From assembly GCA_029215795.1 (NCBI GenBank), contig JARDYH010000003.1, forward strand, positions 265,827,562 to 265,891,561: DNA of 64,000 nt, given 5' to 3'. A program made the translations under genes and the position numbers. Under the pieces are notes generated by a model. The model ran no database searches. It saw only the letters and a program-made list of their open reading frames with translations, and had not been told where the DNA came from. Positions 42,541-51,282 of this stretch are shown here, piece by piece; position 1 is the stretch's first letter, and every line of letters starts with the position of its first letter. This stretch comes from Anniella stebbinsi (taxonomy: Eukaryota; Chordata; Lepidosauria; Squamata; Anniellidae).

Positions 42541-43016
42541 GACAGGGGATGTCCCCCGGTTTCCCCAAACGGTGAAATCCTGGAGGTGCCAATTCTATAA
42601 TCAACATCCAGCAGGCAAAGAACGTTTCACCCAATTACATTGACCAGCTAGTGCCAGCATAGAGGAATAGCCACCCAGGGATCCCCCTTTGCGGATCAGA
42701 TTTAATAAATGTGGCCCGATATTTTTTTTCAATCCATACAGTTGTGTCGTTCTTCATTGTCTCGCCTCCTTCACTCACATTAGAGGATTGTTGTCTGTAA
42801 AAGAGGAGGCATGACCACCTTGTCCCATTCCAAGGAATGGCAAGCCTGCTCATATTTCCTCCTTTCCTTGCCAGAGGTCAGCTGGTCCTTTAAATCTCCA
42901 TCAGACTCTTTTAAGTGCATAAAAGGCTCCCCTTCTTTCCTAATGAGCACATTCCCACCCCCCACATTTACTACTCTAGAACGTCCATCCCCTAAAAGGT
43001 CCCGAAATACAGCCAG

Positions 43017-43017
<1 letters not shown>
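42541..43017. other. Unassigned sequence
   Basis: Nothing recognised. Confidence 0.4.

Positions 43018-43056
<39 letters not shown>
43018..43056. repeat. (ATT)n microsatellite
   Basis: Thirteen uninterrupted units. Confidence 0.95.
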
Positions 43057-43057
<1 letters not shown>

Positions 43058-44235
43058 CAGTTAAAACAGAGAGACACACATGGGGTAGCCATGGTCATAA
43101 GGAGAGGATTGTTAAGTAAATCCCAGCCCATGGCTGTTTTTAATTTATTTTTTGTTTTATGTGCAAAGAGAAACTTGGCCTTGTGGGTCTGGCTAATATC
43201 AGGGCCTGGAATTTTGTCGATGTTTAATCAGAGGCCATGTTTGGGGGGGGGGGGGTTGGAGGGGTGAACCGGGGCAGCAGTGTGGAGAGGAGAGGAATTG
43301 GCGGGGATCTGTTCTTGTTTGCTTTTTTTTGTCACTGTGTCTGGATTTCCTTAGCTGCCTTTTTCTTTTCTTTTCCATTCACCAAGTATGAGCCAAGCAC
43401 TTGATTTCAAACTTACACAAGACAGGACATCCCCCAAAGTGGCTTTATTTAGCTTTTAACAATCAAAAAAAAAGAAAAAAAGAAAAAAAAGTGTAATATC
43501 CGTGCAGGCACTGCATTTGCAGGTTACTTCGCTCATTCCCCTTCCCTAAAAAAACACAGATGCCATCTGCAATATAAAACCACCCCATGAATCCAGCATT
43601 CGTAGCAGATCCCCTGACAGTCATAGCTGTGCAGAAGGCATTTCATACATTTAAGTGGGTGGGTGGGTGGGGGGAGCTTTCAGCCCTTTGCCGGCAAGGC
43701 AAGTAAATCCCCAAGTATTTTAGCATGTGCTATTAATATGCAAATAACGGAGTGAGCGCTCGTTTTAATCGACCTCCCCAAACTACATGGGAGGTGTCGC
43801 TGTTGGAACAAATTAGCTTTCTGTCATCTCCGGGCTTTCCACAGCCTCATGGGATTATATTTTGGATCAGAAATAATAAAAGAATCTGCGGTTGTGGGGT
43901 GTTTTGTTTTAGTTCTGGGGGGGATTTTGTGGGCAGCTAACTTTGAAGAAGCATTACCCTGCCTTCTTCATGGTGTGTAGTGCCTTGTCTTCCTAAACAT
44001 CTTCTCACACTTCGTAATTTTCAGTGTGTCTTGTACACTTCCCTTCTCACTGCTTAGTTACTTCAGGACATGGTTACTTCAGTGTTCCCAGTCTTTAAAC
44101 TCAGATTAGAATGAAAAAATATATTTGGAAGGAAGAGAGTGGGGGGAGATTCCCAAGGCAATTCCAATAACTTGAATTTGCTTGCTAAAATCCAAATGTA
44201 TCGCCCCAAATGGGATGGCTACCTTTCTTTATTAA
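43057..44235. other. Non-repetitive stretch, candidate conserved non-coding DNA
   Basis: No dispersed repeat recognised. G-run at 43240-43253, (A)nG tract near 43467-43490, (GGGT)n near 43656-43672. The block 43690-43900 contains TGCTATTAATATGCAAATAACG (ATTA and ATGCAAAT sites), CGCTCGTTTTAATCGACC and CATCTCCGGGC, and looks unlike the surrounding repeats. No coding evidence. Confidence 0.5.
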
Positions 44236-44239
44236 CATT

Positions 44240-44350
44240 TAGTTTAAATTTAATTGGTATATTTATATCCCACCATTCTTCCTTCATTGAACTCAAGGTG
44301 GCGATCCCAAGTGATTCTCTCCCTCAGATCCCTTCTTTGGAAGTTTCTGG
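44240..44350 (-). repeat. LINE/SINE 3' end relic
   Basis: TATATTTATATCCCACCATTC followed by TTCATTGAACTCAAGGTGGC, complementary to the CACCTTGGGCTC..GGTGGGATATAAAT end of the SINE at 42343. Confidence 0.6.
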
Positions 44351-44384
44351 TTAAGAGGTGGAAATTGTCTTGTTCCACTACATG

Positions 44385-44545
44385 TCCTTGGATATGGATA
44401 AAACGATAAAATCGCCCGAAAATTATCGTCTCCGATGATTATCGTAGGTTTTTCTATCGTATTGTTATCATTCAACTCATGCACGATAATGACCTTATCG
44501 TATCGTTATCATACATTTTAACGATACGATACACATCCTTACCTT
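44385..44545. mobile_element. Short hAT-like element with ATCG-rich interior
   Basis: Bracketed by TATGGATAAAACGATA and CGATACACATCCTTA, with flanks CCTTGGAT and CCTTGGAA (seven of eight). It is full of ACGATAA/TTATCGT words like the terminal zones of the element at 31328. Non-coding. Confidence 0.65.
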
Positions 44546-44824
44546 GGAATCCAAAGCCTGGGTGGAGGAACTAGTTGGATAAGCTGAAGAGAGTGTTGTT
44601 GTTGCTTTCTGGCATGATAAATATTGTTCTCTGTATTGTTCTGTTTCATGGTTTGAGGGGGGTGTTTTAAGGTAGTGGTGTCTATCTTATTGCTGTAGCT
44701 CTTCCGTCATGGACCAAAAGGCAAGATAGAAATGGAGTGATATAGACGGAAATGAGCATAGATCAATTCTGGGTTGTAACAGATGCATTGCATTAAAAGA
44801 AGCCTCTTTGGACCAGTTTATTTT
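44546..44824. other. Unassigned sequence
   Basis: Nothing recognised. Confidence 0.35.
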
Positions 44825-45240
44825 TGGGATGTGCGAATCAGCAAAATGTGAGCTCCTTGAGGTTCTCTAAATTGCAACTCTAAGATTGCTCCATCCATAT
44901 CAGATTGTAAGTTTTGCTTCTTCTTCTTCTCCTTTTTAAAAAAATGAAAATTCATATATATTTGTATGTGCCTTTTTCAGTTGTGTGCATTTTTGAAATG
45001 TACCATTTCTTCCCATTGATTAAAGTGTGTTTGTGCACATTTTTCAAACATACAGATTTTCCATACAGATTTCGAAATGGCTGTGTTTTTGCCCCACAAA
45101 TCTCATCACTGGCTCAGAAATGTATGCACTTCAGCTGCAGATAGCATTTTGGGTCTACATGCAGTTGTGGGAGCTGCGAACTGGATAAATTACGGTTAAA
45201 AAAAATGAACTGAAACTCATTTCAGGATTCTGTTTGGTCC
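44825..45240 (+). repeat. GTGTGAATC interspersed repeat
   Basis: Begins GGGATGTGCGAATCAGCAAAA and continues with CTCCATCCATATCAGATTGTAAG, GTTGTGTGCATTTTTGAAATGTA, GTGTGTTTGTGCACATTTTTC and TTCAGCTGCAGATAGC. The order is the same as at 3913 and 60536. Confidence 0.7.
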
Positions 45241-45290
45241 TGTATTTCATTTGAAGAGTCCTTAACCTGTATTCCAGCCCTCTCACATGC

Positions 45291-45472
45291 AGGCCCAATC
45301 TACACCAAGCAGGTTATGGCACTATGATAGCAGTATGAAAGCGGTATATAAAAGGCAGGAGCCACACTATGGCTTTATAGTGGTATTTAAGTGCTCTGGC
45401 AACTGTTGGGGTCCATTGACACATACGATATACCACTTTGTTATATCCTGCTTGGTGTAGATCTGGCTACAG
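45291..45472. mobile_element. TCTACAC-A foldback element
   Basis: Left GGCCCAATCTACACCAAGCAGG and right CCTGCTTGGTGTAGATCTGGC. GGTATATAAAAGGCAGGAGC lies inside. It is shorter than the other two copies through internal deletion. Confidence 0.75.
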
Positions 45473-45492
45473 TGTTCAAGCACCAGTGTAAT

Positions 45493-45542
45493 CGTAAGGA
45501 CATAAGAGGAACCTTGCTGGATCAAACTGATGGTCAATCGCA
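45493..45542 (-). repeat. SINE-like repeat relic
   Basis: AAGGACATAAGAGGAACCTTGCTGGATCAAAC is the complementary end of the family at 18690-18902. Confidence 0.55.
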
Positions 45543-45878
45543 TGTAGAATTAGGGTGACCTTATGGAAAGAAGGACAGGGCTCCTGTACCTTTAACAGTT
45601 GTATAGAAAAGAGAATTTCAGCAGGTGTCATTTGTATGCGTACAGCAGCTGGTGAAATTCCCTCTTCATCACAACAGTGAAAGCTGCAGGAGCCCTGCCC
45701 TCTTTTGTATCTGATCACTCTAGTATAGCTCCTGCAGCTTTAAGTGTTGTGATGAAGAGGGAATTTCACCAGGTGCTGCATGCACACAAGTGACACCTGA
45801 TGAAATTTCCTTTTCTATACAACTGTTAAAGTTACAGGAGTCCTGTCCTCCTTTCCATATGGTCACCCTATGTAGAAT
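45543..45878. mobile_element. PAL320 element, 320 bp, perfect 8-bp target duplication
   Basis: The element is 45551-45870, ends TAGGGTGACCTTATGG and CATATGGTCACCCTA, flanked by TGTAGAAT at 45543-45550 and 45871-45878. This is a complete palindromic structure with no coding capacity. Confidence 0.92.
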
Positions 45879-46071
45879 CCTTTTTCCCAGAACAGTCAAC
45901 TGGGTGCTAATAGAGAGGCCACAACTAGGGAAGGAATGCAACCAACCTTCACTGCCATTTCTCCCCAGCATATATACACCATCTTCCATGAATAGTCATT
46001 GATAGTTCCTTCAGCCACAAATTTGTTGAATCCCCTACTAATGTCATCTAAGCTATTGGTCATCACTATGG

Positions 46072-46275
46072 GACTGTTCAGACAACACACTAAACCATGG
46101 TTAGGCCACAAACGCTTTTGCAGCAAATGGTTAGTGGGCATGTTTAGACCATGGTTATGTAGCTACCATCATTAGGAATAGCTCACACAAGATGCTGAGT
46201 CATGCTTCACATGACACACTAAGCCATAATGTTTAGCCACTGTGGTTTAGCATGCTGTTGGAACAGAGTCTATAT
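46072..46275. mobile_element. ~200-bp MITE (CCATGGTTAG type)
   Basis: Left GGACTGTTCAGACAACACACTAAACCATGG and right ACTGTGGTTTAGCATGCTGTTGGAACAGAGTC form imperfect TIRs. The same element is at 61848-62036. CTA lies at or near both ends in each copy, suggesting a 3-bp target duplication. Confidence 0.7.
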
Positions 46276-46790
46276 CTTGTGTTGTTTCCATCTGGGTCTT
46301 AAACCAATGTGCACTGAAGCTATATGTGAAGCAGCCAACACATGTCTTAAGAACCACCAGAATAATACAGCAGGCCAGATCGACCCAGCTAGAGAGGAGG
46401 CAGAAATTAATTTGGTTCACATATTACTGCAAACTTACCTAATTTGAGACTTTTGAACCAACATGTGAACCAAAACTCCGTTAACCTCCCAAATTCGCAG
46501 TTATTTCAATTTTACAATGGCATTTTCCTCTAAAAAAAATGCAAATAAATTTTCACATATTAAAGAAATGTGCACGCAGACATGTGCATATTAGTGAAAA
46601 TAATGTTTAAAGCATTAAATATTAGAAAAATCGCTTCCCAAAAATGTGCATATTCAGCAAAATTGCATACAAAAATTCAAGTACTGGGAGAGATGTGCAA
46701 AATATGATACATACGCATCATCAAGTGAACATATGCATGCAAGCTTGGAATAAAGCAATCCTAAGATTGGGAAAAAATGAGACGCTGAGA
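46276..46790. other. AT-rich sequence with GTGTGAATC-like words
   Basis: 46530-46700 contains GAAATGTGCACGCAGACATG and AATGTGCATATTCAGCAAAA. It is probably a decayed repeat related to the GTGTGAATC family. Confidence 0.4.
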
Positions 46791-47295
46791 CTGAGGCATG
46801 TCTACATGATGGATTTTTCCTGGGGTCATCCCTGTGTGTCCAAATGTAGGGATGACCCCTCCATTTTCCCAGAAGAACTGGTTCCCCAGTTATCCCGATT
46901 TCCCCCACAGTCCCGGGACCATCCTGAGGCCTGTGGACAGTGTGGGTGCCTGTCCTGGCTTCTTCCCTCCTCCTCGCAAGTAGAGGGGTTATCAAAGAGG
47001 GAAGGAGCCAATACTGGGGGAGTCCAGGGACATCGGATGGTGGGAGCAGGGTCAGGGCTTTTTGTTTTTGTTTTTGTTTTTAAACTTACTGTTTGGTACA
47101 GCACAATTTGCCCCAAGTTGCTGCTGGGTTGTTGTTGTTGTTGTTGTTGTTTTTAAAGGTGCCCACGACGTCCCTGTGAGTTTCCAGGGCGTTGTGCTGC
47201 CGTTGGTACGCAACAGGATGACCCTGGAAGCAGGTAAGTCTGGGATGGTCCCCCCTCCCTCCCTCTACAGCTTTGAGTGTAGAAAGGGCCTGAGA
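46791..47295. mobile_element. TCTACAC-B element
   Basis: Left GGCATGTCTACATGATGG and right GAGTGTAGAAAGGGCC, flanked by TGA(G) on both sides (possible 3-bp target duplication). The interior includes GGGGTCATCCCTGTGTGTCC, CAGTTATCCCGATTTCCCCC and GTCCCGGGACCATCCTGAGG. (TTTTTG)n and (TTG)n tracts lie at 47061-47084 and 47127-47152. Confidence 0.75.
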
Positions 47296-48014
47296 AAAAC
47301 CAAAATGGACAGATTTCTCCATTCTCGGCGAGCATCACGTATCAGATGAGCTGGCCTTGGGAGTATTCATCTCGACTGTCCCCAAAACCTGAAACTGTTC
47401 TTACCCCCTCCTTCTGCCCCCATCCCTCCTAAGCTATGACTCCGCCCTGCTCCTTCAGCTGCCATTTTAACTTTCTGAAAATAGGAGCAAGCGTCCATAT
47501 TATCTCATGGTAATCTTCTGCAGAAAGCAATGCACTAAATCAGTTGGCGCCTTGGCCAGTTACAATAAAAACATGGCAGCCCCACAATTTTAAGATGACA
47601 TTGCTATGGCAAGCTAGTCATAATACGCCTGAGTTACTACCCTAAGCAATGGATTTAGAGTATTATGAAAATATATGCTTTCTTAAGTGCTGTGAATTAT
47701 ACCAAATAATTCTGAACATCCCTTTTACTAGGCTAATGAATCAGAGGGAGCGCTCCCTCGTATTATCTGCAATCAACGTGGAGAAAATGTATTTGGGATT
47801 TCATATTTTCTGGATAAATAGCACATATTCACTAATTAAATAGTCCCTGATTATATAATGGAAGAAATAAAAGGAAAGGAAAGGATGTTGGGGGGGGGGG
47901 GTTCGTTTTGAAAAACCGCCCAGTTTGCATTTGAGAAAATGTGTTGTGGGTCAGAAAACGTAAAAAACGAAATCAGGAAATAACATTGAGTGATGATAGA
48001 GAGTAACGTTACCC
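47296..48014. other. AT-rich non-repetitive stretch, candidate conserved non-coding DNA
   Basis: From 47460 to 47870 no repeat vocabulary was detected. Composition is even and AT-rich, with CTGCAATCAACGTGGAGAAA and ATTAATTAAATAG-like homeodomain-type sites near 47830. G-run at 47891-47901. No coding signature. Confidence 0.45.
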
Positions 48015-48026
48015 CCTGCAATCAAG

Positions 48027-48210
48027 GGTGGTACATGAAGCAGTGGGGGCTGGTGGCTCTGCTGTCAGTAGGGCAGTGAGTCTTTTCTGGGTTTCTTTCA
48101 AAAACAGCTTAGAGCCTTTGATAGTTCCTTTAGAGTTCCGACTGGTTCTGATGGAAACCTGGAGAGGATTCACTGCCCCATTGACATCGGAGCCACCAGC
48201 CTCCACTGAC
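48027..48210. mobile_element. CAGTGGAGG foldback element
   Basis: Left GCAGTGGGGGCTGGTGGCTC and right GAGCCACCAGCCTCCACTG are inverted. The interior contains GGCAGTGAGTC..GGATTCACTGCC and GGTTTCTTTC..GATGGAAACC. It is directly joined on the right to a TCTACAC-B element. Confidence 0.78.
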
Positions 48211-48214
48211 TTGG

Positions 48215-48676
48215 GCCCTTTCTACACCTAAGGGTGTAGAGGGAGGGAGCGGGGGCGATCCCAGACTTAACTGCTTCTGGGATCGTCCCACGGCTTCTAA
48301 ACAGGAAGCACGACGTCCCGAGAGGAAAGGGACGTTGCGCCCGCCATTTTAAAAAAAGACACAGGAGCTCTCGTCACAGGGCAGAGAAGATAGGAAACCC
48401 CCATGTCCCCACCCCTGCCAACCTGGGGCTGGCAAAATTGCTTCCCCCCCCCACCCCCATGGGCATGGAGACACTTCACGTGACTCCGTGCCCGTTTAGG
48501 ACTCGGGATGGCGGGAAAATCAGCATGTCCCCAGTTTCCGCTATCCCGAGGTTATCCCAGGGTCATCCCTAGGTTGTCTCCAATTGCCCTCAGGATCCCT
48601 TGTGCATCATTTAGACACACAGGGATGACCCAGGGATGACCCATGGAAATATGCCCAGTGTAGACATGGCCTTGAA
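48215..48676. mobile_element. TCTACAC-B element (opposite orientation)
   Basis: Left GGGCCCTTTCTACACC and right AGTGTAGACATGGCC, flanked by TTG on both sides if the outer G is counted with the target. The interior is the complement of the other copies: CTGCTTCTGGGATCG, GTGACTCCGTGCCCG, CCGAGGTTATCCCAGGGTCATCCC. Confidence 0.78.
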
Positions 48677-49081
48677 GTACTGCCGTAGGATGCAGGTCCA
48701 GGTCCGGTTTTCTTTGGGTCCCATTTCGTCTGTGCCTGTTGATCACCTTCGGTTTCCATCTGCTAGAACAAGAGAAACTCTCGCTTTGCTCTCAATGGGG
48801 AGGCTGGGAGGCTGGGCAGATGGATTGGAGCAAGAGTCTTGCATCTCTTTGAGCCAAACGGCTGAGTCCTATTTCAGAGAAGCTCTCAGGAGCTGCATAT
48901 CAAGGGTGAGCAGGGCGGAAGGAAAAAGGGGGAGGGCCAAAGACAGAAGGGGAGGGCAAAATACCAGCATATTTTAGGAGAGGGGCCAAAGGAAGGGGCG
49001 TGGCCTCATGAAGAACCCCGTGAGGCTGGATTAGGGCCACTGAAGGGATAGATTTTGCTCCCGGGCCTGAGGATTCAGAGT
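48677..49081. other. Unassigned sequence
   Basis: Purine-rich around 48905-48990. No gene or repeat recognised. Confidence 0.35.
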
Positions 49082-49250
49082 TAAGGTGATCATATGAAAA
49101 GGAGGACAGGGCTCCTGTAGCTTTAGCAGTTGTGTAGCAAAGGGAATTTCAGTAGGTGTCATTTGAATGCATGCAGCACCTGGTGAAATTCCCTCTTCAT
49201 AACAACAGTTGAAGCTGCAGGAGCCCTTTCCTCTTTTGTATCTGCATGCT
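49082..49250. mobile_element. PAL320 left half
   Basis: TTAAGGTGATCATATGAAAAGG at the left (decayed end), then canonical left-half sequence to CTCTTTTGTATCTGCATGC. The right half is absent. Confidence 0.78.
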
Positions 49251-49324
49251 AGGCAGTGTCAGGGGGGACCCTTTTAGCCCAAATGAATGTGACGGGAAAG
49301 AGTTTGAGCTAGCGGTCAAGGGGC

Positions 49325-49552
49325 AGTGAAGCTGGTGTTTCCAATGTCAGTGGGGTTGTGAGTCCATTCTGTGTTTCAGTCAGAACCAGCTGGAATGCTA
49401 AAGGTGCTATCCAAGGTTCTGAAACTCTTGGGGGGGGGTTGGTTTCAGCATCCTGGACAGCTCCTTCAGAGTCCTGACTGCTCCTGACTGAAACCCAGAG
49501 CCAATTCTCAGGCCCATTGACTTCAGAGCCACCAGCCTCCGTTGCCCCTTGA
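49325..49552. mobile_element. CAGTGGAGG foldback element
   Basis: Left AGTGAAGCTGGTGTTTCCAATG and right GAGCCACCAGCCTCCGTTG. TCAGTCAGAACCAGCTGGAATGC is mirrored by CCTGACTGCTCCTGACTGAAA. G-run at 49430-49438. Confidence 0.72.
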
Positions 49553-50389
49553 CCGCTGGCCAGATTGTGTCCTGATGCATCAGCCTCATGAAAGAGCAGT
49601 GGATTAGCAGAACCAGAGCAGGCTGGGGGCTGTTCACATTGCATTGCAGACACGCTGCAAGTGAGGCAGGAGGGCTCATCTACTGGAACTATGCTAATTT
49701 AAGTGCGGTGGTAACTGTGCTGAACTACTGTGAAACAATTCAGGCAGTCAGCAAACAGGGCTAATTGCTAGTGTGGGAGATATTATGGGTAATTTACTGC
49801 CCACTGAGGGATTGTACCTCAAAATAAGGTCCCCTCCCCTTTCCTCTGGTTAGGCTTTGCATGTTAATGCCTATTGCAATCATGTGCTAAGAGGACATCT
49901 TGATATGCGCCCATAAACACACTTCCAGCATAAACCCTCATCTGAGATCTTCCGATAGCTGCAATGTTTTGAACTGTTGAATAACCACAGGACTGCAATT
50001 AGAGGATGCTGGCAAAAAAATGTTTGATTATCTGAGGTCCATGGGTAGCGAAATAATAATAATAAAAAGGAGATAATGACATGGCATAGAGCTTTCTCTG
50101 ATCATTAATGACAAGCTGAAAAGGGGAAAGGTGTGTAGTGTTTTTTGTTGTTGTTGTTTTTTAATGTACACACACTGGTTATATGGAGGGAATGCCCGAG
50201 ATGTAAAAACTAAGTTATTTCACAAAGAAGACACTTCGAAACTCCATCTTGATTGTGGAATCATTTGCCAGGCACAATTTTCCGCATCATGCACATTTAA
50301 CTTGGATCTGGGGAAACTACATTTCCCAGCATCCTTGGCACCTGGGAAGCCGCGGTGGCAGCATTCCAAATTCCAAAGACCGGGGCCAC
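49553..50389. other. Non-repetitive stretch, candidate conserved non-coding DNA
   Basis: No dispersed repeat recognised. 49840-50100 has GGCTTTGCATGTTAATGCC and CATCTTGATATGCGCCCATA and even composition. (TTG)n near 50142-50159. Confidence 0.45.
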
Positions 50390-50596
50390 ATCTACACCAA
50401 GCAGGATATAGTGGTATGAAAGCCGTATATAAAAGGCAGGAGCCGCACCAAGCAGGATCTGGTGGTATGTGGCATGTGTCAATGGGCCCCAACAGTTGTC
50501 AGTGCACTTCAATACCGCTATAAAGCAGGAGTGTGGCACCTGCCTTTTATATACCGCTTTCATACCGCTATATCCTGCTTGGTGTAGACCTGGCCC
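50390..50596. mobile_element. TCTACAC-A foldback element
   Basis: Left GGGGCCACATCTACACCAAGC and right GCTTGGTGTAGACCTGGCC. The interior GTATATAAAAGGCAGGAGCC is mirrored by GGCACCTGCCTTTTATATAC. This copy and the one at 5480 both retain GGCATGTGTC(A/T)ATGGGCC and the ATACCGCTATAA block. Confidence 0.8.
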
Positions 50597-51282
50597 AAGA
50601 AAGGGCAAAGTGGAAGGAAGAGGAAAAGGGAGAGGGTGAATTAGCCAGTTTCGAATTGTTGTTTTTTCGGCATGCATTCAAATTGTTGTTTTTTGAATAA
50701 GTTTAATACAAATTTACCAAAATTTGGAAAATTCTCTGTATTCAGGGCAAAAAAGAAATTGAGAGTTATTATGTTTAAATGAATGTGTGTGTGTGTGTGT
50801 GGGGGGGAATGAAACAGGGAGATCCATCCATCCAGGCCCAGGGCTTCCCGGCCCCTTGTAGCTATTGGTACCGTACAGAGCCTCTTAATGCTTGTGGCCT
50901 GAAGGAAAAGCTCTTCTCTTCCTTCCCCCTGCCCATCGGGGCCTGAAAGGGCCTCTTAAGACCCCCCCCCCATCAGTGGGGCAGGGAGGACTGATGCAAT
51001 TTTCCCTGCACTCAACAGGATGAATGCTGTAAGGAACCATGGGGCACTAATCTGCTAGGCCTGGTCCACAGGGCCCAAGAGGGCTGAATATGGGGCACCT
51101 GGCAAGCCCGTCGGTCCTCACAGATTTTTGAATTTTGTCTCAGTTATTTTTTTAGAAGAAGTTACCAAAATTCTTCATGTTCAAGTGAGAAAGAACTTGA
51201 GGTTTTACAAAGTTGAACGTAGGAGGAAGAGAAACTGACAGATGTCCCTATCCTTAAACAAATTCTGAACGACTTAGTAGTG
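50597..51282. repeat. Unassigned sequence and GC-rich interspersed repeat fragment
   Basis: 50870-51140 matches the family at 2780-3545 (CTCTTAATGCTTGTGGCCTGA, GGGGCCTGAAAGGGCCTCTTA, GGGGCAGGGAGGACT, GGGCCCAAGAGGGCTGA). (GT)n at 50784-50800. 51140-51282 is unassigned target sequence. Confidence 0.55.

Noticed and set aside
46644..47156. Open frame of 170 codons
   Set aside because: It crosses AT-rich sequence, a TCTACAC-B element and (TTTTTG)n/(TTG)n tracts. The peptide reflects repeat sequence.
5017..49250. PAL320 elements considered as LTR or SINE copies
   Set aside because: They have no polymerase III boxes, no A-rich tail and no LTR signals. Full palindromy and the 8-bp duplications point to a DNA transposon.
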